Origin: Devosia sp.
GTDB lineage: Bacteria > Pseudomonadota > Alphaproteobacteria > Rhizobiales > Devosiaceae
Assembly (NCBI GenBank): GCA_016713105.1
Contig: JADJPS010000005.1
Coordinates: 215,051-279,050 of the forward strand
Reading direction: 5' to 3'
Length of the DNA stretch: 64,000 nucleotides
Below, piece after piece: positions 53,906-61,474 of the stretch. Every line of letters starts with the position of its first letter. Position 1 is the stretch's first letter. The translations under genes were made by a program, and so were the position numbers. The notes under the pieces were generated by a model. It did no database searches. It worked only from the letters and a program-made list of their open reading frames with translations, and was not told where the DNA came from.

Positions 53906-54091
53906 GTGCCCGAAATCCTCGTCCACATCGTCGAAGGCCGATCGGCTGAGGCCAAGCGGGCTCTGATGCGCGACATCACCGACGCGGTGGTCAGGCACTT
54001 TGCCGTGCCACCGGAACGTGTCGTGGTCCAGATCGTTGAGAGCCCACGCGACAGCAAGTCACGCGGCGGCGTGCCGTTCAGCGAGATGTAG
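53906..54091 (+). CDS. Tautomerase family protein, small subunit 2
   Basis: A 61-residue tautomerase-fold protein starting MPEILVHIVEGRSAEAKRAL, with Pro1 and an Arg at position 11. It starts with GTG two bases after the previous stop, so the pair is co-translated. The two differ at Arg11 and at the C-terminus (RGGVPFSEM here), which is the pattern of hetero-oligomers such as the alpha/beta tautomerases. The substrate is unknown. Confidence 0.85.
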   Translation: MPEILVHIVEGRSAEAKRALMRDITDAVVRHFAVPPERVVVQIVESPRDSKSRGGVPFSEM

Positions 54092-54096
54092 CCCGT

Positions 54097-54267
54097 TCAC
54101 ACCACGGGCGGCGCGAAATGCGAGCCGAGGAAGTACGGCCAAACGATGATCCCCAGAAGGCCCATCCAGAACTCCAGCCGCAGAAACCCGATCGTGAACA
54201 GCCAGCCGATGAACCACAGCGCGCCCAGCGAGGTGTGCTGGGTCACTCTGATGCGATCGTTTTCCAT
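54097..54267 (-). CDS. Small two-helix membrane protein, 56 residues
   Basis: GAGGG lies seven bases before an ATG that opens a 56-residue frame: a short polar start (MENDRIRVTQHT), then two helices (SLGALWFIGWLFTIGFL and WMGLLGIIVWPYFLG). The family is not recognised. Its good ribosome site and helix pattern support a real gene. It converges on the tautomerase pair. The 268-bp gap upstream, to 54536, holds nothing I can name. Confidence 0.6.
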   Translation of the reverse strand: MENDRIRVTQHTSLGALWFIGWLFTIGFLRLEFWMGLLGIIVWPYFLGSHFAPPVV

Positions 54268-54535
54268 GATAGCCCTCGTGAACGACGATGTACTTCACAA
54301 TGCACGATCGCCGACCAGGAGTCTTGATCTGCGACAATCCGCGATCTGAGACAGACCGCCCGGGCGCCTGATGGTGCCATGTGCCTGCCTGCGCACGAAG
54401 CGGCGGCGACAAAGGCGGGACCATCCGGATGACGATGCATCGGAGCCCGTCTCCCTTTCGCGGGCGGGGGCAGCGCCCAAGACCTCGTTGTGACCGGGTC
54501 GGGTCGTCAAACGACTTCCCGTCACGATTTACTTG

Positions 54536-55522
54536 TCACCGCTGTCCAAGCGCAGATTGTTCGGCCGCGATCCGGTCGATCAGGCTATCGAGTTCGGACG
54601 TGTCGGCCGGAGGCTGCTCAAGGCGCTGCTTCAGCAAACGGATCGGCTCGGCCAGCACCTCGTCGAGGTCCTCCGAACAGGTGAAGTCACCGGCCACCCG
54701 CTTGACCTTGGTGTTGTCGAATAGTGCCGCCCAGCTCTTGTCGCCGATGAGCGGCCCAATCCAGTCCGGACGGTAACGCACCAGCGTATCGGTAGGGACG
54801 TGCACGATTCGTGCCGAGGTGCCGACGCCACGGGCGATCGCTTCGTAGATTGCATCCCAAGTGTAGGCGCGGTCGGAGGTGATATGGAAATCCTCTCCAA
54901 GTGCTGAGCTCTTGCCGAAAAGATTGACGAAGGGCACCGCGAAGTCTTCCGAGCGGGTCAGCGTCCAGGGCGTGGTCCCGTCGCCGGCAACGATCACCGG
55001 CTTGCCGGCCAGCATACGCCGCGGAATCACGTCGCCTTCCCCCACCATAGTGGGCAGACCGGTGCGCACGGTATGACTCGGCCTGACGATGGTCCAGTTG
55101 ATCCCGGAGGCGGACCTGAGCATCGTCTCGCACGCGATCTTGGCCTGGCTGTAGGGCCAATATGGGTTCACCGTCGGCGTCTGCTCGGTAATGACGTAGT
55201 GCCGGGCCGGCTTTTCGTAGACCGACGCTGAAGAGATGAAGATGTACTGGCTCGTCTTGCCCGCGAAGACCGCGATATCCACGGCCATCTGCTCGGGGGT
55301 GAAGACCATGAACTGGCAAACCACGACGAAGTGGCGGTCACCGAGCGTGCGGTAGCCGGCCTCATCTGCCATGTCGCCGACGATCGAGGTCACCCCCTTG
55401 GGCAGTGCCGCCTCTCGTCGGCCGCGGTTGAAGACGCTGACCTCGTGGCCGGCTGCCACAGCCCGCTGGACGCAGGGCAGGGAAATCTGCCCGGTTCCGC
55501 CAATGAAGAGCACCTTGGCCAT
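54536..55522 (-). CDS. NAD-dependent epimerase/dehydratase family protein
   Basis: The 328-residue protein is an extended SDR: VLFIGGTGQISLPCVQRAV is the cofactor loop, followed by SSASVY and YSQAKIACE, which gives the catalytic pattern (YxxxK as YSQAK). It resembles bacterial NAD-dependent epimerases acting on sugar nucleotides or similar. ATG 55522 has AGGTGG upstream; a GTG nine bases earlier is an alternative. It is divergent from the exopolysaccharide operon and may contribute a sugar, but this is not shown. Confidence 0.8.
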   Translation of the reverse strand: MAKVLFIGGTGQISLPCVQRAVAAGHEVSVFNRGRREAALPKGVTSIVGDMADEAGYRTLGDRHFVVVCQFMVFTPEQMAVDIAVFAGKTSQYIFISSASVYEKPARHYVITEQTPTVNPYWPYSQAKIACETMLRSASGINWTIVRPSHTVRTGLPTMVGEGDVIPRRMLAGKPVIVAGDGTTPWTLTRSEDFAVPFVNLFGKSSALGEDFHITSDRAYTWDAIYEAIARGVGTSARIVHVPTDTLVRYRPDWIGPLIGDKSWAALFDNTKVKRVAGDFTCSEDLDEVLAEPIRLLKQRLEQPPADTSELDSLIDRIAAEQSALGQR

Positions 55523-55771
55523 GATTGCCACCTACTTGTTGCACCGAGCACAAGGGGACTGCGGCCACATTCGACCCTTGTTGCGTCGCACTCGCTCCGG
55601 CGGAATGATCGCAAGGCGTCATACACTATGCATCCACACGAAACGGAGGCAACGATTCGTCGCACGTTACTTTGTGCTCACTGGGCCGAATTGTCTTGAT
55701 GGAGGTCTCGGGCTACGGTATGTTTGGTTAATTGCCGTTGTCCTGATCGCAGTTTAGGGAGCCACCTCAGA

Positions 55772-56239
55772 ATGGATCTACGTAAGTTTTGCACCATCGG
55801 CGGCTTGGCTTTGGCCGCGTCGGTCACGGTGGGGATAGGGGGCGCGTTTGCACAGCAGCAATGCACCTGCGTGATTCCGGCATCGACAGGGCCGGTGGGG
55901 TCGATTTCCCGTGCCAGTTCGGACGTGTTTCATACTGGTTCACCTGGTTCGCTGGGCCGAGTGGCGGCGACAACTGGTTCGGCTCTAGTGTCAGGGTCGG
56001 TGGTGACGACTGGTGCGGTTGCGAGCGCCGACATCAATCTGGGGCAGGACTGCAAGTTCGCGCTTGGTGGCTCCATGCGTATGCAGATCACGCCGATGGA
56101 TGGCGGTTTGTGTGTGCAGGTGTTCGATGAGAGCGTGTCTGTTCCCGTGAGTGGCTCCTCCGCGGGTGTTGTGCTCGCGGGGGCCCTGGGCGGTGGTGTG
56201 CTGCTGTCTTTAGGTTTTCTCCAGTCGGTGAGCAAATAG
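55772..56239 (+). CDS. Exported protein at the head of the exopolysaccharide operon
   Basis: The 155-residue product has a signal peptide ending in GGAFA-QQQ, a Ser/Thr/Gly/Val-rich middle, three cysteines outside the signal peptide (CTC near the mature start, GLCVQ) and a C-terminal hydrophobic helix (SAGVVLAGALGGGVLLSLGFL). No family is recognised. AGGGAG precedes the ATG. It is followed by a hairpin and then the CpsB gene. A role in polymer export or attachment is only suggested by position. Confidence 0.7.
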   Translation: MDLRKFCTIGGLALAASVTVGIGGAFAQQQCTCVIPASTGPVGSISRASSDVFHTGSPGSLGRVAATTGSALVSGSVVTTGAVASADINLGQDCKFALGGSMRMQITPMDGGLCVQVFDESVSVPVSGSSAGVVLAGALGGGVLLSLGFLQSVSK

Positions 56240-56269
56240 CCACCTCCTGATGAAGGCCGCAGCTGCTAA

Positions 56270-56289
56270 GGCGCCTCCGGGCGCCCTTT
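56270..56289 (+). terminator. Terminator-like hairpin between the leading EPS gene and cpsB-type gene
   Basis: GGCGCC-TCCG-GGCGCC forms a perfect 6-bp stem followed by CTTTG, a short T-run. It would partly end transcription after the first gene and so lower expression of the rest of the operon. Confidence 0.4.
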
Positions 56290-56326
56290 GCGCTTTGGTC
56301 GCGCGGCGAATACGCCGGATAGGGTT

Positions 56327-57142
56327 TTGATCGACCTGCATTGTCATATGTTGCCGGGGATCGATGACGGGTCGCCGGATCTGGCCACGTCATTGGCGAT
56401 GGCGCGCATGGCTGTCGGGGACGGCATCACGCACCTGGTGTGTACGCCGCACATCACTCCGGGGGTTTATGCGAACACCGCAGCAGACATCGCAGCGCGA
56501 ACCGCGGACCTCACTCTCAAGCTTGCGGCGGAGGGCATAGAGTTGTCCCTCTGGACCGGTGCCGACGTGCACGTTGACCCTCATCTGCTGTCCAAGCTGA
56601 CGGCCGGCGCCATCCCGACGCTCGGCGGCTCCTGCTACTTGCTGTTGGAGCCCCCGCATCACGTGGTGCCGCCGCGCCTTCCGGCGCTGGTCCAGAGTCT
56701 CGTCGCTGCGGGCTATGTGCCGATCATCACCCACCCGGAGCGGCTGCGCTGGATCGAATCGCACTACGACCTGGTGCAGCGGCTCGTGGAGGTCGGGGCG
56801 CTGATCCAGCTGACCGCAGCCTCGATTACCGGAGGCTTCGGCAAGCGGCCACAGTACTGGTCGGAGCGCATGCTCGACGAAGGGATTGTCGATTTCGTCG
56901 CGACCGACGCGCACAATGTCACCGGTCGCCCGCCCATTCTCTCGGCCGCGCGCGAACGGCTGGCGGAACGACTGGGGGAGGCGGAGGCGCTGGAAATGGT
57001 CTACAACCGACCGGCGCGCGTGTTGAGAAATGAGGCCATGCCAACGCGAACGCAGCGAATTCGGCCACAAGTCAATGCCAGAGATGGTGAGGGCCCCGGA
57101 TGGGTGCGGGGCATTCTGAACAGGTTGCGCGGCGGGAAATGA
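56327..57142 (+). CDS. CpsB/YwqE-type tyrosine-protein phosphatase (PHP domain)
   Basis: The 271-residue protein has the PHP phosphoesterase motifs in order: MIDLHCHMLPGIDDG (metal site), VCTPHITPG, HPERLRW and ATDAHNVTGRPP. CpsB-type enzymes remove phosphate from tyrosine kinases of the Wzc/CpsD kind and so tune polymer length. The matching kinase lies two genes downstream. The start is TTG 56327, giving the usual short N-terminus; TTG 56288 is less likely. Its stop overlaps the next ATG (ATGA). Confidence 0.88.
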   Translation: MIDLHCHMLPGIDDGSPDLATSLAMARMAVGDGITHLVCTPHITPGVYANTAADIAARTADLTLKLAAEGIELSLWTGADVHVDPHLLSKLTAGAIPTLGGSCYLLLEPPHHVVPPRLPALVQSLVAAGYVPIITHPERLRWIESHYDLVQRLVEVGALIQLTAASITGGFGKRPQYWSERMLDEGIVDFVATDAHNVTGRPPILSAARERLAERLGEAEALEMVYNRPARVLRNEAMPTRTQRIRPQVNARDGEGPGWVRGILNRLRGGK

Positions 57143-57873
57143 CGACCAGGACTCTCCTTCTTCTGTCGGCCGCACTCGTGGGAACCGCAATCGTGGTCGG
57201 CGGGTGCGCTTCGGCCAGCATCAGCAGCGCCGGCTACGCCTCGCGCCAGCAGGAGAGCGCCGATTTGGCGAGCGGCGCCGGCTCGCTCAAGGTCGTTGCG
57301 ATGCTGCCGCCTCCGGCAGCTGCGCAAGGCGGCGGCCAGGTGGTGCGGGTCGGCGACAAGGTCAAGGTCGATGTCTTCGGCGTCGACGAACTGGACCGCG
57401 ACGCACAGGTGGACGCCGCGGGCAAGGTGACGCTCCCGCTTGTCGGCAGCATCCCGGCTGCCGGCCAGACGGTGGAGGCGCTGCAGGCGCAGATCACCAG
57501 GCTCTACGGCAGCCGCTATCTGCAGAATCCGGAATTGACCCTGACGCTCGAACAGACCGTCACCCTCGACGGCGAGTTCAGGAAGGCCGGTTTCTATCCG
57601 GTAAGCGGCAACTCCACCCTGTTGCGTGTGGTTGCAGCCGCCGGAAACTTCACCGATATTGGCGATCCCAGCAACGTATTCGTCTATCGCACCATTGATG
57701 GGCAGGACTACGTGGCGCAGTACAGTGTGGCCGAGATCAGGGCGGGCCGTCGTGCCGATGCCCCGATATATGGAGGGGATGTGGTGGTGGCCTTTCCTTC
57801 GGGCATGAAGGTACTTGGATCGAACCTGAGTTCTGCACTGGGCCTGGCGCGCAGTGCCACCAGCCTGCTCTAG
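57139..57873 (+). CDS. Wza-like polysaccharide export lipoprotein
   Basis: The 244-residue protein has a signal peptide with lipobox VGGC (Cys 23), then the poly-export domain (VVRVGDKVKVDVFGVDELDRDAQVDAAGKVTLPLVGSIPAAGQTVEAL) and one SLBB-like domain (LDGEFRKAGFYPVSGNSTLLRVVAAAGNF). It is the outer-membrane channel or periplasmic part of a Wza-type exporter, but short and with a single SLBB domain. It overlaps the phosphatase gene by four bases and precedes the Wzc gene. Confidence 0.9.
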   Translation: MTTRTLLLLSAALVGTAIVVGGCASASISSAGYASRQQESADLASGAGSLKVVAMLPPPAAAQGGGQVVRVGDKVKVDVFGVDELDRDAQVDAAGKVTLPLVGSIPAAGQTVEALQAQITRLYGSRYLQNPELTLTLEQTVTLDGEFRKAGFYPVSGNSTLLRVVAAAGNFTDIGDPSNVFVYRTIDGQDYVAQYSVAEIRAGRRADAPIYGGDVVVAFPSGMKVLGSNLSSALGLARSATSLL

Positions 57874-57905
57874 ACGTGTGATGCCACCCTGCTGGAAAGC
57901 CGCCG

Positions 57906-58060
57906 ATGCTCGACCGCAATGACCGCAATCTGCCCTGGCAGGCGCCGCAAGGTGGCGCCGTGGCCTGCAACGCAATGGCGGCGCTGGCTGGGACGGTTAC
58001 GGTCCGGCGGCCGAGCCAGTTGACGAGCCTTTCGATCCGCTGAAGCTGCTCTGGCTTCTG
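57906..58060 (+). other. Probable frameshifted N-terminus of the Wzc-type gene
   Basis: An ATG at 57906 opens MLDRNDRNLPWQAPQGGA, while the frame entering the Wzc gene reads back as DPLKLLWLLVRYRW and WDGYGPAAEPVDEP. Adding one base near 57957-57962 joins the two into one open frame with no stop, giving about 785 residues. This is a typical start for a polysaccharide co-polymerase. Without it translation must begin at GTG 58061 and skip part of the first helix region. Confidence 0.6.
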
Positions 58061-60262
58061 GTGCGCTACCGTTGGCTGATCGCCGCGGTGCTAGGCGCAG
58101 GACTCGTGCTCGGGGTCGTGGTGACGCTGATGCAGTCGCCCAAGTTCGCTGCGACGGCCCGCATCGAGATCATGGTGCCGACGGCGCGGATCCTGCAGGA
58201 CATGGATGTGGTGGCGCAGTCGAGCGATATTCGCACCTTCGAGACCGCCAAGGAGAAGCTCAAGAGTCGTGACCTGGCGCGCCGCGTCGTGCTGGAGCTG
58301 AATCTGGCCAACAATGGCGGCTTCCTGTTTCCACAGCCCGATTTCGCCATTGGCAACATCTTTGCCAGGGTCTTCGGGGCCCCGGCACAGCCGCCGCTCG
58401 ACTCCTACGAACTCGAGCAACGCGAGGCGATCGCCATTGAGCGCCTGCTCAAGGACCTGTCGGTGAGCCTGATGCGCGGCACCAGCCTGCTCGAGGTGCG
58501 CTTTGCCGACAATGATCCGCAGCAGGCCAGTACCGTCGCCAATCAGGTGGTGCGCAGCTATATGGACCAGCAGGTCGATCGCTCGATCGAGACTTCGGAA
58601 CTGGCGCAGCAGTTCATCAACGAACAGGTCGCCGACACCAAGGCCAAGCTCGAGGCATCGGAAGCAAAGCTGGTCGCCTATTCGAAGGAGCAGCAACTGG
58701 GGTCCGCCGGCGAGGACGGCTCGCTGATCTCGGCCAGCATCACCGCCATAAACAATGCCATGGCCACCGCAGTGCAGACCCGGCTGGAGAATGAACGACT
58801 GGTCGCACAGATCGAGGCGGGCAATGCTGCCGAACTCAAGCAGGTTCTCGACAGCGAAGCCATTCAGGCCACGCGGGAAAAGCTCGCCAATCTGCGTGCG
58901 GAGTACCAGCAGAAGCGCGGCACCTTCAAGCCGGAATTCCCCGACATGCAGCGGCTGGCCGCGCAGATCGCCGAGTTCGAGCGGCAGTTGCAGGGTGAGG
59001 TCGAGGTCATCGCCAACTCGATTCGCCTGGCCTACGAGACCTCGATTCAGGAAGAGCGGGATCTGCTCAACAAGCTGGCCGAACTCGATGCCGAGCAGGT
59101 GGCGTTCCGTGACAAGAACATCCAGTACACCATCCTGAAGCGGGACGTGGAATCATATCGGACGCAGTACCAGAGCCTGATCGACAAGCGCAACGAGCTG
59201 GGCGTGGTAAGCGATCTGCGGCGCGTCAATATCGACGTGGTCGACTTCGCGATCGTGCCCAAGGCGCCATTCGAGCCCAGCCTGCTCCGCAACCTGCTGC
59301 TATTCCTTGCTGCCGCAGCGGCGAGCAGCGCGGCGATCATCTATGTGCTCGAACTGCTCAACAACAAGTTCAGCGTGCCCGACCAGATCGAGTCGGAGCT
59401 GAAGCTGCCCGTGCTCGGCATCATTCCCAAGGTCGAGGGCGACAAGCTTGTCGAGGGGCTGGCTGACCCGCGCTCGGCAATCTCGGAGGCCTATCGCTCG
59501 CTGCGAACCTCGCTGCAGTTCTCCGGAACCGACGGGGCGCCACAGACGCTGCTGGTGACGAGTTCCGAGCCGGGCGAATCGAAATCGACCAGTGCCTTCA
59601 AGCTGGCCGAGGAGTTCGCGGCGATCGGCAACAAGGTGCTGCTGATCGACTGCGACCTCCGCCGACCCAGCCTGCATCGGATGTTCAAGGTGGACAACGC
59701 GATGGGGCTCAGCAACCTGCTCACCAACACCGTGGACCAGGCCGAAGTGCCGCGGCTATTCCACCGCTCCATCCAGCACCCCAGCCTCGTCTTTCTTGCC
59801 ACGGGCCCGATGGTGCCCAATCCGGCCGACCTGCTCTCGTCGGCGCGGATGGGCGCAGTGCTGCGTGGTTGCATGAAAGGCTACGACATGGTCATTCTCG
59901 ATGGCCCCCCGGTGATCGGGCTGTCGGATGCGCTGATCCTCTCGCGGCTCGCGGAAGCCACAATGCTGGTGGTTGCCGCGCACCAGACGCCGCGCAAGTC
60001 AGCGCGTGCCGCGCTCAAGCGGCTCGCTTCGACGGGCGGCAACATCGTGGGAGCCATGCTCGGCAAGCTGGATGTCGAGCGGATCGAGTACAGCTATTCC
60101 TACCGCTACATGTACGAAGGCTACTATGCATATGGTGCCGAAGCGCAGCTCTCCATCGAAGAGGGCGGTACCAGCGGTGCTGCCCCGCAGCCGGGCAAGA
60201 GCCGCAATGCTCTGGCTCGCCTCTATAATCGGCATTTGCGTCCTCTGCTTGAACGCGGTTAG
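58061..60262 (+). CDS. Wzc-type polysaccharide co-polymerase / tyrosine autokinase
   Basis: From GTG 58061 the product has 733 residues; the true start is probably 57906. A membrane helix (WLIAAVLGAGLVLGVVVTL), a Wzz-type periplasmic domain with coiled coil and a second helix (RNLLLFLAAAAASSAAIIYVLEL) lead to a BY-kinase domain: PGESKST (Walker A, where most have GEGKS), IDCDLRRPSLHRMF (A') and ILDGPP (B). The C-terminus has the tyrosine cluster YSYSYRYMYEGYYAY for autophosphorylation. It works with the phosphatase upstream to set chain length. The next gene starts inside its 3' end. Confidence 0.9.
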   Translation: MRYRWLIAAVLGAGLVLGVVVTLMQSPKFAATARIEIMVPTARILQDMDVVAQSSDIRTFETAKEKLKSRDLARRVVLELNLANNGGFLFPQPDFAIGNIFARVFGAPAQPPLDSYELEQREAIAIERLLKDLSVSLMRGTSLLEVRFADNDPQQASTVANQVVRSYMDQQVDRSIETSELAQQFINEQVADTKAKLEASEAKLVAYSKEQQLGSAGEDGSLISASITAINNAMATAVQTRLENERLVAQIEAGNAAELKQVLDSEAIQATREKLANLRAEYQQKRGTFKPEFPDMQRLAAQIAEFERQLQGEVEVIANSIRLAYETSIQEERDLLNKLAELDAEQVAFRDKNIQYTILKRDVESYRTQYQSLIDKRNELGVVSDLRRVNIDVVDFAIVPKAPFEPSLLRNLLLFLAAAAASSAAIIYVLELLNNKFSVPDQIESELKLPVLGIIPKVEGDKLVEGLADPRSAISEAYRSLRTSLQFSGTDGAPQTLLVTSSEPGESKSTSAFKLAEEFAAIGNKVLLIDCDLRRPSLHRMFKVDNAMGLSNLLTNTVDQAEVPRLFHRSIQHPSLVFLATGPMVPNPADLLSSARMGAVLRGCMKGYDMVILDGPPVIGLSDALILSRLAEATMLVVAAHQTPRKSARAALKRLASTGGNIVGAMLGKLDVERIEYSYSYRYMYEGYYAYGAEAQLSIEEGGTSGAAPQPGKSRNALARLYNRHLRPLLERG

Positions 60263-61409
60263 CCGGACCAACGAGACGACCGATCCTGGCTTGTCGCTGG
60301 CGCTGAACCCGTTCAACACGGAAGCGCGCGTGAACGCCGTGACGGCGGCGCTCAACGGTACCGAGCCGGTCGAGCTCGAATACCTGTCCGGAATGGCGCG
60401 GGCGGCAATCGGCATGTCGCGTGCCGATGCCCGCGGTTACAGCCTGCTGGGGGCCGTTCAGGAGCGCGCTGGTGATCATGCCGCGGCCCAGATGCTGTAC
60501 CGACTGGCGCTCGAGCACTCCAAGACGGAACTGCATGCGCTGTTGCGCCTGGCCGAGATCAGTCTCGCGTCGTCCGATATCGTCGGCGCGATCGACAACA
60601 TCGACCTGATCCTACGGCGCTGGCCCGATTACTGGAGCAAGGTGGAGGCGATCTTCGTTGCTGCCGCCGGCGATGCGGCGACGTCGACCGTGCTCGCCAA
60701 CAAACTCGATGAGTTGCCCCCCTGGCGCGGCCGGGCAATTGCGCTGCTGAGTCGTGCGCCAACGGCGCTGGGGTTCGTGCGCAACCTGATGGCGGCGGCA
60801 CCCGCCAGTGTCCGGGCGGCGCCGGGCTGGGGCGCCGAGCGCGACACAGTGATCGGCGCGCTCGCGACCGCCAAGGCCTATGGCGATGCCTATGGCCTGT
60901 TTCTGTCCAGCCTTCGTGCGGAAGAGTCGGAACTGGCCGCCTATGTGTTCGACGGCGGCTTCACCCGTCCACCGAGTCGCAGTTACTTCGGCTGGCGGGT
61001 GCAGCGCACCGGCGCCACCGATATCAGCCTTGGGCCCGTGGCCCGGTCAGGAGCGTCCGGCCTCAGGGTGCGGTTCCTCGATTCGCCGGTGCGGCCCGGC
61101 ATGGTGAGCCAGAACCTGCTTCTGCCCTTCGGTCGATACCGGCTCAACGTTGAGGCGAGCAGCATGGCGGCAAAGACGCCGAAGGGACTGTTCTGGCGCG
61201 TGCGCTGCAGCGAAGGACTTCAGCTTGCGCGGCTCGACGTGCCACAGGGCAATGCCACCCGAACCACCCTGGAACTGGAGTTCGAGGTACCGGCCTCGGG
61301 CTGCGCCGTACAGACACTGAGCCTCGATACCGACGTAATGACAGACAGCTGGCGCGACCGCTACCAGGGAGAGGTGCGATTCGACACCATCGCCATAATC
61401 CGGCTCTAG
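60207..61409 (+). CDS. Exopolysaccharide-cluster protein, TPR-like with N-terminal helix
   Basis: The 400-residue protein begins with a helix (MLWLASIIGICVLCLNAVS), then a helical repeat region (GYSLLGAVQERAGDHAAAQMLYRLALEHSKTEL fits a TPR-like pattern) and a C-terminal beta-rich domain (GWRVQRTGATDISLGPVARSGASGLRVRF). No named family is recognised. The ATG lies 56 nt inside the Wzc gene, which suggests translational coupling. Its place between Wzc and the ligase suggests a role in polymer export or assembly. Confidence 0.72.
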   Translation: MLWLASIIGICVLCLNAVSRTNETTDPGLSLALNPFNTEARVNAVTAALNGTEPVELEYLSGMARAAIGMSRADARGYSLLGAVQERAGDHAAAQMLYRLALEHSKTELHALLRLAEISLASSDIVGAIDNIDLILRRWPDYWSKVEAIFVAAAGDAATSTVLANKLDELPPWRGRAIALLSRAPTALGFVRNLMAAAPASVRAAPGWGAERDTVIGALATAKAYGDAYGLFLSSLRAEESELAAYVFDGGFTRPPSRSYFGWRVQRTGATDISLGPVARSGASGLRVRFLDSPVRPGMVSQNLLLPFGRYRLNVEASSMAAKTPKGLFWRVRCSEGLQLARLDVPQGNATRTTLELEFEVPASGCAVQTLSLDTDVMTDSWRDRYQGEVRFDTIAIIRL

Positions 61410-61474
61410 CGCCTGCCGCGCCCGGTCAACTCGACCTGAGGCCGGCTGCGGTTGGGCTGCTGCTGATCCTGGCG

